From JBCCOW01 sp039025855 (GTDB lineage Bacteria > Planctomycetota > Phycisphaerae > Phycisphaerales > Phycisphaeraceae), in NCBI GenBank assembly GCA_039025855.1, contig JBCCNL010000009.1, forward strand, positions 1 to 64,000: DNA of 64,000 bases, in the 5' to 3' direction. Below the pieces are notes generated by a model. It searched no databases, was not told the origin of the DNA, and saw nothing but the letters and a program-made list of their open reading frames with translations. Position numbers and translations under genes: made by a program. The first letter of the stretch is position 1. Each line of letters starts with the position of its first letter. Of this stretch, positions 1 to 8,435 are shown in pieces.

Positions 1-638
1 CACCCCCCCAACACCCCCACCAACGCCCCGCACGCCGACCAGCTCCACCCCGCCAACGCCCGCATCGGCCACACCACCGCCTGCACCAGCCCCATCAACC
101 CCACCCAGTCCACCAACACCACCCCCACCCCCATCAACCACCCACTCGGCTCCACCACCCGCTCCCCACCCACCACACCACCCCCCCGAAGCCCATCGCT
201 TCCAGCGGTGGGTCCGCCCATCAACCCCGAACGCTCACCGCGTTCACCCACCACCTCCACCCCAGCCCACGCCTCCAACGCCTCCACCTCCCCCGGCCCA
301 ACCTCAGCCCCACCCTCCCCCTCAACCTTCTCCGCCACGATCTCCACCACGGCCTCCTCCATACGCCCCGCACGACGCCACACCCGACGCTCGCTCAGCC
401 GGCCCATCGGCCAAACCAGCAACCAGCCCACCGCCGTCGTCACCATCAAGAACCGCGCCTCCCACGCACCCACCCCCCCAAACGACGACCACCACCCGCC
501 CGCACCGTCCTCCACCGCACCCCGCGCGCCCGGCGACAACAGCACCACCGCCCACGACCCCAGCAACCACAAACACGCCAAAAGCACCACCACCCGCACC
601 CCCGTCGGATCTCGCAACAAACCTCGACGTCGACGCAT
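1..638 (-). CDS. Partial membrane protein of unknown function
   Basis: A frame open for 212 codons on the minus strand starts at 638 and runs off the left edge, so the C-terminus is missing. The product begins MRRRRGLLRDP, has a hydrophobic segment at about residues 15-34 and another at 63-77, then an Arg-rich stretch, an acidic Glu-rich stretch (about 93-125) and a further hydrophobic region near 165-190. This looks like an inner-membrane protein with a cytoplasmic charged loop. A palindromic element lies inside it at about residues 139-150. There is no Shine-Dalgarno; TAAACT lies 6 nt before the ATG. I recognise no family. The forward frames over the same bases give only Pro/Thr/Ser-rich low-complexity translations and are probably spurious. 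Confidence 0.6.
   Translation of the reverse strand, partial: MRRRRGLLRDPTGVRVVVLLACLWLLGSWAVVLLSPGARGAVEDGAGGWWSSFGGVGAWEARFLMVTTAVGWLLVWPMGRLSERRVWRRAGRMEEAVVEIVAEKVEGEGGAEVGPGEVEALEAWAGVEVVGERGERSGLMGGPTAGSDGLRGGGVVGGERVVEPSGWLMGVGVVLVDWVGLMGLVQAVVWPMRALAGWSWSACGALVGVLGG
188..220. repeat. Palindromic element, GAAGCCCA class, intragenic
   Basis: Arms CCCATCGCT and AGCGGTGGG pair over 9 bp (one G-T wobble) around a TCC loop. The element opens with GAAGCCCA and closes with TGGGTCCGCCCA, as at 1923, 16780 and 45744. It lies inside the partial membrane-protein gene on the opposite strand. Confidence 0.7.
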
Positions 639-644
639 CCCCGC

Positions 645-650
645 AGTTTA
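645..650 (-). promoter_or_regulatory. Candidate -10 hexamer TAAACT
   Basis: TAAACT ends 6 nt before the ATG at 638 with no Shine-Dalgarno between, the leaderless arrangement repeated through this window. No -35 was identified. Confidence 0.4.
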
Positions 651-674
651 AACCCCGGCCCCAAACCGTTCCCC

Positions 675-702
675 TTGCCCCGCTCCCGCGATGCCTTACG
701 AT
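675..702 (+). promoter_or_regulatory. Candidate promoter of the RND efflux operon
   Basis: TTGCCC (675-680) and TACGAT (697-702) are 16 bp apart. The ATG at 710 follows the -10 by only 7 nt, so the transcript would be leaderless or nearly so. Confidence 0.45.
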
Positions 703-709
703 CCGGGTT

Positions 710-1993
710 ATGCCCATCACGCCGGCCCGCATCGCCCCGATCTCTGCTCTGCTCCCCGTCGTTGCCCTCGCCTTATCCCTCGCCGGCTGCGGCAGCCCCG
801 AGCCCCAAGCCCCGCCCGCGCCGTCCGTCGCTGTCGATTCCCCCAAATCCCTAGCCGTCACCGAGTACTACCAGTACACCGGCACCCTCGCCGCCACCGA
901 ATTGGTCGAACTCCGTGCCCGCGTGTCCGGCTTCATCGACGACATCGACTTCGAGCCCAGCACAGACGTCGCCAAAAACAAGCTCCTCTTCCTCATCGAG
1001 CCCGGCCCCTACGCCGCCGCCACCGCCGCCGCCCAGGCGCGCGTCGATGCCGCCACCAACGCCATCAAAGAATCCGAGATCACCCTCGCCCGGGTCCAGC
1101 AGCGCTTCGCCGGAGATGCCGCCGCCGACCAGGAACTCACCCTCGCCCAGACCGAGCTGGCCATCCGACAGGCCGACCTCGACCTCGCCAACGCCCAGCT
1201 CAAAACCGCACAGATCGAAGAGGGCTACACCCGAGTCCTCGCCCCCATCTCCGGCCGAATCGACCGCAACAACGTCGACATCGGCGACCTCGTCGGCTCC
1301 GGCGAACCCACCCTCCTCGCCACCATCGCCAAGATCGACCCCATCTGGGCCTACTTCGATGTCTCCGAGCGCATCGTCCTCGAATACCTCGACCGCGGAC
1401 GTAACGGCTCGGTCAACAACCCCGAGCAGGAGCAGCAGCGCGAACGCGACGTCGTCGAACTCGCCCTCGCCAACACCCCCGCCGGCCAATACCCCTTCAA
1501 AGGCCGCATCGACTTCGTCGACAACCAGGTCGACGAAGCCACCGGCACCATCCGCGTCCGCGCCATCTTCCCCAACGAAGACGCCCGACTCTTCCCCGGC
1601 CTCTTCGTCCGCGCTCGCGTCCCCTACGAACACAACCCCCAAGCCCTGGTCATCGAAGAAAACGCCATCGGCACCGACCTCGTCGGCAAGTTCGTCTGGG
1701 TCATCGACGCCAACAACACCGCCACCAAACGCTACCTCCCCCGCCTCGGCGCACAGCGCGGCGCCTTCCGCGTCGTCCTCGAAGGCCTGACCCCACAAGA
1801 CCGCTACGTCGTCTCCGGCATCCAGAACGTCCGGCCCAACCAGCCCGTCAACGTCATCCAACGCCCGCCCGGCTCCGCCCCCGAGCTCCCCCCAGGCGAC
1901 GCACCCCCACCCGCCGCTACCCGAAGCCCACAGACTCAGTCTGTGGGACCGCCCGCCACCCAACCCGAAGAAGCGAGTACCACCCCCGGATGA
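710..1993 (+). CDS. RND efflux periplasmic adaptor (membrane fusion lipoprotein)
   Basis: This is the HlyD/AcrA-type adaptor that links an inner-membrane RND pump to an outer-membrane channel. The first 27 residues form a lipoprotein signal ending in the lipobox LAGC with the lipidated Cys at 27. A biotinyl-lipoyl/beta-barrel part starts near residue 45 (ELVELRARVSGFID), followed by an Ala-rich helical hairpin at about 95-160 and the second half of the barrel (GYTRVLAPISGRIDRNNVDIG). The Pro/Thr-rich tail after about residue 385 is low complexity and contains a palindromic element. Its stop overlaps the start of the pump gene by 4 bp (ATGA), so the two are probably translationally coupled. 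Substrate cannot be told from sequence. No outer-membrane factor gene is nearby. Confidence 0.93.
   Translation: MPITPARIAPISALLPVVALALSLAGCGSPEPQAPPAPSVAVDSPKSLAVTEYYQYTGTLAATELVELRARVSGFIDDIDFEPSTDVAKNKLLFLIEPGPYAAATAAAQARVDAATNAIKESEITLARVQQRFAGDAAADQELTLAQTELAIRQADLDLANAQLKTAQIEEGYTRVLAPISGRIDRNNVDIGDLVGSGEPTLLATIAKIDPIWAYFDVSERIVLEYLDRGRNGSVNNPEQEQQRERDVVELALANTPAGQYPFKGRIDFVDNQVDEATGTIRVRAIFPNEDARLFPGLFVRARVPYEHNPQALVIEENAIGTDLVGKFVWVIDANNTATKRYLPRLGAQRGAFRVVLEGLTPQDRYVVSGIQNVRPNQPVNVIQRPPGSAPELPPGDAPPPAATRSPQTQSVGPPATQPEEASTTPG
1923..1956. repeat. Palindromic element, GAAGCCCA class, intragenic
   Basis: CCCACAGACT and AGTCTGTGGG form a perfect 10-bp stem (1927-1936 with 1938-1947). 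It is read within the adaptor gene as R-S-P-Q-T-Q-S-V-G-P, in the low-complexity tail after the conserved domain. The first G of the element is codon position 2 of the gene. Confidence 0.8.
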
Positions 1994-4900
1994 TCTCCCG
2001 CTTCTTCATCTTCCGACCCGTCTTCGCCACGGTCATCGCCGTCGTCACCGTCCTCGCCGGCGCGATCTCCCTGCCCCTGCTCCCCGTCGAGCAGTACCCC
2101 GAAATCACCCCGCCCACCGTCCGCGTCACCGCCCGATACCCCGGCGCCGACGCCAAGACCCTCGTCGACACCGTCACCACCCCGCTCGAACAGGCCATCA
2201 ACGGCGTCGAGGGCTCCATCTACATCAAGTCCTCCTCTTCCGCCGACGGCAGCGTCGCCATCGACGTCAGCTTCGCCCTCGGCGAAGACCCGGACTTCGC
2301 CGCCATCCTCGTCCAGAACCGCGTCAACACCGCGCTCGCCCGGCTCCCCGAAGAGGTCACCCGACAAGGCGTCAACGTCAACAAACGCTCGCCGTCCCTC
2401 CTTATGGTCGCCTCCCTCGTCAGCGACCTCGAGAAAGACCCCCAAAACGGTGAACAGCCCGGCCAAGAGTCGCCCATCTACGACTACGCCTTCCTCTCCA
2501 ACTACGCCACCCTCTACGTCCTCGACACCATCCGACGGGTCGACGGCGTCGGCGAAGCCAGCCTCTTCGGCGCCCGCGACTACGCCATGCGCGTCTGGCT
2601 CGACGCCGACAAACTCCAGGCCCGCAACCTCACCACCGTCGACATCCTTGAAGCCCTCCGCGCCCAGAACGTCCAGGTCGCCGCCGGCGAACTCGACGGC
2701 CAGCCCACCGACTCCGACGTCGGGTTCACCTACACCCTCCTCACCCAAGGCCGACTCGCCGACCCCGAACAGTTCAAGGAGATCATCCTCCGCATCGGCG
2801 ACGAGCAGCAGTCGCTCAGACTTGGCGACGTCGCCCGTGTCGAGCTCGGGGCTGAGACTTACTCCGGCATCGCCCGACGCAACCAGCTGCCCGGTGCACA
2901 GATCGCCGTCTACCAGCTGCCCGGCTCCAACGCCGTCAGCACCGTCGACGGCGTCCGCCGCGCCCTCGAGGAGGCCTCCGCCAACTTCCCCGATGGGCTC
3001 CGCTACGAGCTCACCTTCGACTCCACCACCTTCGTCCGCGCCTCGATCGAAGAGGTCGTCATCACCCTCATCGTCGCCGCGATCCTCGTCATCGCCACCG
3101 TCTTCATCTTCCTGCAGGACTGGCGCGCAACGCTCGTCCCGGCCGTCACCATCCCCGTCTCGCTCGTCGGCACCTTCGCCATCCTGCTCGTCTTCGGCTA
3201 CTCCCTCAACCTCCTCACCCTCTTCGGGCTTGTCCTCGCCATCGGGATCGTCGTCGACGATGCGATCGTCGTGGTCGAGAACGTCTCCCGGCTCATCCAG
3301 GAACGCGCCTGCGACGCCGCCAAGGCCGCCACCGACGCGATGACCGAAATCACCGGGCCCATCATCGCCACAACCCTCGTCGTCCTCGCCGTCTTCATCC
3401 CCGCGGCCATGCTCCCCGGCATGACCGGGCAGCTCTACCGGCAGTTCGCCGTCACCCTCTCCGTCGCCACCGTCATCTCCTCCATCAACGCGCTGACCCT
3501 CGCCCCCGCGCTCTGCGCCCTGCTGCTCAAGCCCGTCCCCGAAAGCGGAGGCAGCAGCCAATCCAAGCTCGCCCGCCTCGTCTTCACCCCTTTCAACAAG
3601 GCCTTCGACTTCACCACCGGCAAGTACACCTGGGTCGTCCGCAAATTCATCGCGATCCCACTCGTCGTCGTCCTCCTCTACGCCGGGCTCGCCGCCCTCA
3701 CCGGCTGGTCCATCCTCCGCACCCCCACCGGCTTCCTCCCCGACGAAGACCAGGGCTACCTCTTCGTCAACATCCAGCTCCCCGACGCCGCCAAGCTCGG
3801 ACGCACCGACGCCGTCCTCCAGGACGTTGAAAAAATCCTCGAACAGCAGGAAGGCGTCAAGGACGTCATCGCCGTCAACGGCTTCTCCCTCCTCGCCGGC
3901 GGCGCCGCCCCCAACTACGCCCTCGCCGTCGCCGTCCTCGACCACTGGGACGAACGCCCCGACCACCCCGCCCCCCGCATCCTCGGCGAGATCATGCCCC
4001 CCTTCTTTGGGCTCACCGACGGACAGGTCTTCGCCTTCAACCCCCCCTCCATCCCCGGCCTCGGCACCTCCGGCGGCTTCGATTACCAGCTCCTCGATCA
4101 GTCCGCCCAAGGCCTCGACGTCCTCCAGAACGCCGCCAACAACCTCATCTTCGCCGCCAACCAACACCCCGGCATCCAGCAGCCCTTCACCGGCTTCCGC
4201 ACCACCGTCCCCCAACGCTACATTGACATCGACCGCACCCAACTCCTCAAACGCGGCGTCCCCATCCAGTCCGTCTTCGACACCCTCCAGACCGCGCTCG
4301 GCTCCGCCTACGTCAACGACTTCAACTACTTCGGGCGCGTCTACCGCGTCTACGCCCAGGCCGACACCCAGTTCCGACAGTCCATCGACGACCTCCGCCG
4401 ACTCACCGTCCGCAACAACGACGGCGACATGGTCCCCCTCGACTCCTTTGTCAAGATCGACGAGTCCTCCGGCCCACAGTCCGTCACCCGATACAACCTC
4501 TTCCCCGCCGTCGGCATCACCGGCCAGGGCGCCCCCGGCGTCTCCTCCGGCCAAGCCATCGACATCATGGCCGACCTCTCCGACCAGACCCTGCCCGACG
4601 GCATGACGTTCGCCTGGTCCGGCATCACCTACCAACAGCTCGAAGCCGGCGCCGCCGCACCCATCGCCTTCGGGCTCGGCATCCTCGTCGTTTTCCTCGT
4701 CCTCGCCGCCCAATACGAATCCTGGACCATCCCCTTCGCCATCCTCCTCGCCGTCCCACTCGGCCTGCTCGGCGCGATGCTCGGGCTCAACTTCCGCGGC
4801 ATGGCCAACGACATCTACGCCCAGATCGGGCTGGTCCTCCTCATCGCACTCGTCGCCAAGAACGCCATCCTCATCGTCGAGTTCTCCAAGCAGCAGCGTG

Positions 4901-5181
4901 ACGCCGGCAAGCCCGCACCCGAGGCCGCCCTCGAAGCCGCCCGACTCCGCTTCCGGCCCATCCTCATGACCGCCTTCTCCTTCATCCTCGGCACCGCACC
5001 CCTCATGTTCGCCTCCGGTGCCGGCGCCAACGCCCGACAGGTCCTCGGCACCACCGTCGTCGTCGGCATGGGCCTCGCCACCGTCATCGGCATCCTCCTC
5101 ATCCCCTCCTTCGACGTCATCATCCAGTCCATCGGCAGCAAGCTCCGCGGCTCCAAACCCCCCAACAACGACGACTGCTGA
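1990..5181 (+). CDS. RND multidrug efflux pump, HAE1/AcrB type
   Basis: A proton-driven inner-membrane pump of 1063 residues, the usual length for the hydrophobe/amphiphile efflux-1 family. TM1 begins at the N-terminus (FFIFRPVFATVIAVVTVLAG), followed by two large periplasmic loops and TM groups at about residues 350-560 and 870-1045. The proton-relay residues are present: the Asp-Asp pair in GIVVDDAIVVVEN (about 420) and the Lys in ALVAKNAILIVEF (about 955). It overlaps the adaptor by ATGA. The pair lacks a TolC-like partner and a local regulator. A strong palindrome follows the stop codon within a few bases and may end transcription, though it has no T-run. Confidence 0.96.
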   Translation: MISRFFIFRPVFATVIAVVTVLAGAISLPLLPVEQYPEITPPTVRVTARYPGADAKTLVDTVTTPLEQAINGVEGSIYIKSSSSADGSVAIDVSFALGEDPDFAAILVQNRVNTALARLPEEVTRQGVNVNKRSPSLLMVASLVSDLEKDPQNGEQPGQESPIYDYAFLSNYATLYVLDTIRRVDGVGEASLFGARDYAMRVWLDADKLQARNLTTVDILEALRAQNVQVAAGELDGQPTDSDVGFTYTLLTQGRLADPEQFKEIILRIGDEQQSLRLGDVARVELGAETYSGIARRNQLPGAQIAVYQLPGSNAVSTVDGVRRALEEASANFPDGLRYELTFDSTTFVRASIEEVVITLIVAAILVIATVFIFLQDWRATLVPAVTIPVSLVGTFAILLVFGYSLNLLTLFGLVLAIGIVVDDAIVVVENVSRLIQERACDAAKAATDAMTEITGPIIATTLVVLAVFIPAAMLPGMTGQLYRQFAVTLSVATVISSINALTLAPALCALLLKPVPESGGSSQSKLARLVFTPFNKAFDFTTGKYTWVVRKFIAIPLVVVLLYAGLAALTGWSILRTPTGFLPDEDQGYLFVNIQLPDAAKLGRTDAVLQDVEKILEQQEGVKDVIAVNGFSLLAGGAAPNYALAVAVLDHWDERPDHPAPRILGEIMPPFFGLTDGQVFAFNPPSIPGLGTSGGFDYQLLDQSAQGLDVLQNAANNLIFAANQHPGIQQPFTGFRTTVPQRYIDIDRTQLLKRGVPIQSVFDTLQTALGSAYVNDFNYFGRVYRVYAQADTQFRQSIDDLRRLTVRNNDGDMVPLDSFVKIDESSGPQSVTRYNLFPAVGITGQGAPGVSSGQAIDIMADLSDQTLPDGMTFAWSGITYQQLEAGAAAPIAFGLGILVVFLVLAAQYESWTIPFAILLAVPLGLLGAMLGLNFRGMANDIYAQIGLVLLIALVAKNAILIVEFSKQQRDAGKPAPEAALEAARLRFRPILMTAFSFILGTAPLMFASGAGANARQVLGTTVVVGMGLATVIGILLIPSFDVIIQSIGSKLRGSKPPNNDDC

Positions 5182-5184
5182 CCC

Positions 5185-5222
5185 TTTAGCCCCGGGCTCT
5201 GCCCGGGGCCACGCGGCCCACC
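5185..5222. repeat. Palindromic element, TTTAGCCCC class
   Basis: CCCCGGGC and GCCCGGGG (5190-5197 with 5201-5208) form a perfect 8-bp stem around TCT, 8 bp after the pump stop codon. The 3' flank GCGGCCCACCC resembles the flank of the element at 56847. There is no T-run, so terminator function is uncertain. Confidence 0.65.
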
Positions 5223-5226
5223 CGAT

Positions 5227-5248
5227 GCAACCGCTGCCAGCGGCGTGC
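5227..5248. repeat. Second adjacent palindrome
   Basis: CCGCT-GCC-AGCGG with outer GCA...TGC pairing. It sits directly after the previous element, giving a two-hairpin arrangement in the gap before yebC. Confidence 0.5.
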
Positions 5249-5295
5249 TGTGACTAACCCCGATAAACTGCAACGTCCCCCAACGGAGACCCCCC

Positions 5296-6045
5296 ATGGC
5301 CGGACACAGCAAGTGGGCCAACATCAAGCACCGCAAAGGACGCCAGGACGCCAAGCGTTCCAAGGAGTGGTCCAAGTGCAGCCGCGCCATCATCGTCGCG
5401 GCCAAGAACGGCGGCGGCGACCCGGCCATGAACCTCACCCTCCGCTACGCCATCGACGAGGCCAAAGCCGCCAACATGCCCAAGGACACGATCGAAAAAG
5501 CGGTCGCCAAGGGCGCCGGTGCTGGTGAAGGCGACAGCTACGAAGAAGTCCTTTACGAGGGCTACGGCCCCGCGGGCGTCGCCGTCCTCGTCGAAGCCCT
5601 CACCGACAACCGCAACCGCACCGCCCCCGAGATGCGCAAGCTCTTCGAGAAATACGGCGGCAACCTCGGCGCGTCTAACTCCGTCGCCTTCAACTTCCAA
5701 CGCAAGGGCGAGTTCTACATCGACGCCGAGAAAGTCAGCGAAGACGACCTCATGGAGATCGTCCTTGAAGCCGGTGCCGAAGACATCGAGTCCGCCGACG
5801 GTGCCCACCGCATCCTCACCGAGCCCGCCGACTACCAACCCGTCCGCGACGCCCTCGAAGCCGCCAACCTCGAGCCCGACTCGGCCACCCTCGCCATGAT
5901 CCCGATGCAGACCGTCACCCTCGAAGGCAAGGCTGCCCAAAAAGCGCTTAACTTCATCGACGCCCTAGACGATCACGACGACGTCCAGAAGGTCCACGCT
6001 AACCATGACATCGCCGCGGAAGAACTCGAACAGCTCGACGCCTAA
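5296..6045 (+). CDS. yebC: YebC/PmpR-family protein
   Basis: The N-terminus MAGHSKWANIKHRKGRQDAKR is diagnostic for the YebC/PmpR (DUF28) family. The 249 residues cover all three domains at full length. Family members were annotated as DNA-binding regulators; recent work on the family links them to translation of proline-rich stretches, which would suit this Pro-rich proteome (inference). A GGAG ribosome site lies upstream of the ATG. The 3' end overlaps the next gene by 41 bp in another frame. Confidence 0.97.
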   Translation: MAGHSKWANIKHRKGRQDAKRSKEWSKCSRAIIVAAKNGGGDPAMNLTLRYAIDEAKAANMPKDTIEKAVAKGAGAGEGDSYEEVLYEGYGPAGVAVLVEALTDNRNRTAPEMRKLFEKYGGNLGASNSVAFNFQRKGEFYIDAEKVSEDDLMEIVLEAGAEDIESADGAHRILTEPADYQPVRDALEAANLEPDSATLAMIPMQTVTLEGKAAQKALNFIDALDDHDDVQKVHANHDIAAEELEQLDA

Positions 6046-6907
6046 ACGCATCACGCGTGCCCTTGCTTCTGCTGTTGTCACAGCCTTCCTACTCGCCACA
6101 GGCTCAGCCTCGGCGTCTGACACGCTCCCCCTCATTGTCGCCCACCGCGGCGCCTCCCACGACGCACCCGAAAACACCCTCGCCGCCTTCCGCCTCGCGT
6201 GGGAACACAAGGCCGACGTCGTCGAGTGCGATGTCTGGCTCACCGCCAACCAACAGATCGTCTGTCTCCATGACAAAACCGTCGGCCGAACCACCGGTCA
6301 GGCCAAGGGCACCGGGCCATCCGTGACCGCTTCCACCCTCGAAGATCTGCAAGCCCTCGATGTCGGCGCCTGGAAACACGAACGCTTCCGCGGCGAAACC
6401 ATTCCCCGACTCGCCGACGCCCTCGCCATCGTCCCCAAGCACGGCCGCGTCTTCATTGAAATCAAAGACTCCGCCCGCATCATCCCGCACCTCGCCCGGG
6501 TCATCGCCGATGCCAAGCTCCGGCCCGAACAGATCACTGTCCTCAGCTTCGACGTCCGGGTCATCGCGGCCAGCAAGATCACCATGCCCGACATCGCCGC
6601 CCACTGGCTCACCGGCTTCAAGATCGACAAGCAAACCAACACCCCAACCCTCAGCCTCGACGCCGTACTCGCCACGCTCGCCCTCACGGGGGCCGATGGA
6701 CTGGGTGCCCGTGCTCTACCCGACCACTTGAACGCCGACTTTGTCACCGCCCTCAAAGCCAGCGGCTACGCCGTCGGCGTTTGGACCATCAACGACCCCA
6801 ACACTGCACGTTTCTACGCCCGCCTTGGCGTCGACGCCATCACCACCGATCGCCCTGCTTGGCTCCGTCTGCAGCTCAACGCCATAGCAAACGCCAGCCA
6901 GCCCTAG
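6005..6907 (+). CDS. Secreted glycerophosphodiester phosphodiesterase
   Basis: A GDPD-family TIM barrel expected to hydrolyse glycerophosphodiesters to glycerol-3-phosphate and an alcohol. Residues 15-38 form a signal peptide (RITRALASAVVTAFLLATG, cleavage after SASA). The catalytic motifs are VAHRGASHDAPENTLAAF, then ECDVWLT, then LHDKTVGRTT, with a later EIKD. The start at 6005 is needed to keep the basic N-region of the signal peptide, so the gene overlaps yebC by 41 bp. The export signal points to lipid-headgroup scavenging in the periplasm. It converges with the next gene, leaving 16 bp. Confidence 0.93.
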   Translation: MTSPRKNSNSSTPKRITRALASAVVTAFLLATGSASASDTLPLIVAHRGASHDAPENTLAAFRLAWEHKADVVECDVWLTANQQIVCLHDKTVGRTTGQAKGTGPSVTASTLEDLQALDVGAWKHERFRGETIPRLADALAIVPKHGRVFIEIKDSARIIPHLARVIADAKLRPEQITVLSFDVRVIAASKITMPDIAAHWLTGFKIDKQTNTPTLSLDAVLATLALTGADGLGARALPDHLNADFVTALKASGYAVGVWTINDPNTARFYARLGVDAITTDRPAWLRLQLNAIANASQP

Positions 6908-6923
6908 CCGTTGCGGACATCTA

Positions 6924-7982
6924 TCAGAACCGCACCTCACCCCCGCTCGCCTCGCTCCGATACAACCCATCAAGAATCCGCATCACCGCCAGCGACTGCT
7001 CCGCAGGCACGGGGCTGGGCTTGCCCGTCACCAGACACTCAGCGAAGTCCATGCAGCACAACGCGTGACCGCCGAGCTTGCTCTTCCGCGTCTTCAGGTC
7101 CACGTTGTACAGCTGCTTGTGCTCATTATCGGCGTGGTACAGCGTCGCGTCCGGGTACGTCGCCCCACCATCGCGCCCATAAAACCACGCCCGCACCTGC
7201 TCTTCGGGGTGATGCATCAGCCACGAGAACTCGAGCACCAGCGTCACGCCGTTATCCAAACGCACAAACCCCGCGGCGAAGTCTTCGACGTCCATGTCTG
7301 CCGGGATGTCTCCCGAATGCGACCAAGCCCCCGGCCGTGCCGCAACTTCCTTCCGCGCAGTCCCGATCATCGCCTTCGGCGTCGGGCTCCCCATCAGCCA
7401 CAACGCCAGATCCAACAGGTGAACCCCCAAGTCAATGCAGGGCCCGCCCCCTGAGTTCTTCTTATAAACAAACCCCGGCCCGTTGGGCATCTCCGCCCGA
7501 CGCAGCCACCACAGCCGAGCGTGATAGAGATCACCCAGCTCGCCCGCATCAAAGCGGACCTTCAGCGCCGCCGACTCCGGGGCGTACCGCTGGTTCTGCA
7601 TCGTGCACGTCAGCTTCCCCGCCTTGTCCCGCGCTGCAATCACCTGCTCGATCTCCGCCGGTGTCGGGGCCAACGGCTTCTCGCAGAACACGTGCTTCCC
7701 CGCCTCCAACGCCTGGATCGTCATCCGCGCATGGTGGGCCGTCGGCACCGCCAGGTCGATCATGTCAATCGAATCATCCGCCAACAGCTCGGCGTAGTCG
7801 CTGTACGCCTTCTCGATCCCCCGCTCCTTCGCGAAGGCCTGAGCCACGTCTTCACGGATGTCACAGCAAGCCGCGACCGTCGTGTACGGCGACGCTTCCC
7901 ACCCCGGCATGTGCAATCGGAGAATGCCGCCCACGCCAACCACGCCAACGCGAATCTGCGGGTCACTCGATTCTTCAGCCAT
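6924..7982 (-). CDS. Gfo/Idh/MocA-family oxidoreductase
   Basis: An NAD(P)-dependent dehydrogenase of 352 residues acting on a sugar or inositol-like substrate. The Rossmann motif is at residues 10-20 (RVGVVGVGGILRLH), and the catalytic Lys is in the EKP signature HVFCEKPLAPT near residue 95. The C-terminal alpha/beta domain holds GGGPCIDLGVHLLDLALWLMG, the usual substrate-binding helix. The ATG is preceded by GGAGG at 7-nt spacing, one of the best ribosome sites in the window. It stands alone, so the substrate is unknown. Confidence 0.93.
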   Translation of the reverse strand: MAEESSDPQIRVGVVGVGGILRLHMPGWEASPYTTVAACCDIREDVAQAFAKERGIEKAYSDYAELLADDSIDMIDLAVPTAHHARMTIQALEAGKHVFCEKPLAPTPAEIEQVIAARDKAGKLTCTMQNQRYAPESAALKVRFDAGELGDLYHARLWWLRRAEMPNGPGFVYKKNSGGGPCIDLGVHLLDLALWLMGSPTPKAMIGTARKEVAARPGAWSHSGDIPADMDVEDFAAGFVRLDNGVTLVLEFSWLMHHPEEQVRAWFYGRDGGATYPDATLYHADNEHKQLYNVDLKTRKSKLGGHALCCMDFAECLVTGKPSPVPAEQSLAVMRILDGLYRSEASGGEVRF

Positions 7983-8047
7983 GACAAGTCCTCCGGTTCG
8001 GGTTCAGGGGGCAGAAGATAGACCAATCCCACCCCACGCGGGCAAGC

Positions 8048-8053
8048 TACCCT
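8048..8053 (+). promoter_or_regulatory. Candidate -10 hexamer TACCCT
   Basis: TACCCT lies 7 nt before the acyP ATG with no Shine-Dalgarno between. Confidence 0.35.
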
Positions 8054-8060
8054 CGAACCC

Positions 8061-8333
8061 ATGCCCCGACAGACCATCCACTTCACCGGACGCGTCCAGG
8101 GCGTCGGCTTCCGGTTTACCACCGCCCGCCTCGCCCAACGCGACCCCCGACTCGCCGGCACTGTCGAAAACCTCCCCGACGGCCGCGTCCGACTCGTCGC
8201 CGAAGGCCCCCGCGACGCAATCGACCAGCTCGTCCTCGATCTCCACCAGGCCTTCCCCAACCACATCCAGCACACCGACCGCCACCCCGCCCCCAACGGC
8301 CCGCCTCTCCAAGGCTTCCACATCCTCCGCTGA
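8061..8333 (+). CDS. acyP: Acylphosphatase
   Basis: A 90-residue enzyme that hydrolyses acyl phosphates such as acetyl phosphate. The phosphate-binding loop GRVQGVGFR (residues 10-18, with the essential Arg) and the catalytic Asn in GTVENLPDGRV (about 35) are both intact, and the length is normal. It appears monocistronic, about 100 bp upstream of the FHA-ABC transporter. Confidence 0.96.
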   Translation: MPRQTIHFTGRVQGVGFRFTTARLAQRDPRLAGTVENLPDGRVRLVAEGPRDAIDQLVLDLHQAFPNHIQHTDRHPAPNGPPLQGFHILR

Positions 8334-8435
8334 TCGGCTCAACCCCCACCCCGGCCCGCCTTGACACCCACGCCCCGCCTCTCCATCCTGCCACTGGCCA
8401 ATTCAGATTGACCCAACCAACCAAACAGGAGCAGC

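Noticed and set aside
1936..4713. A 925-codon minus-strand open frame opposite the RND pump
   Set aside because: It is Glu/Asp/Gly-rich low complexity caused by the third-position GC bias of the real pump gene and has no motif.
5185..5248. Palindromes at 5185 and 56847 as intrinsic terminators
   Set aside because: They lack T-runs, and family members also occur inside genes and between divergent genes.
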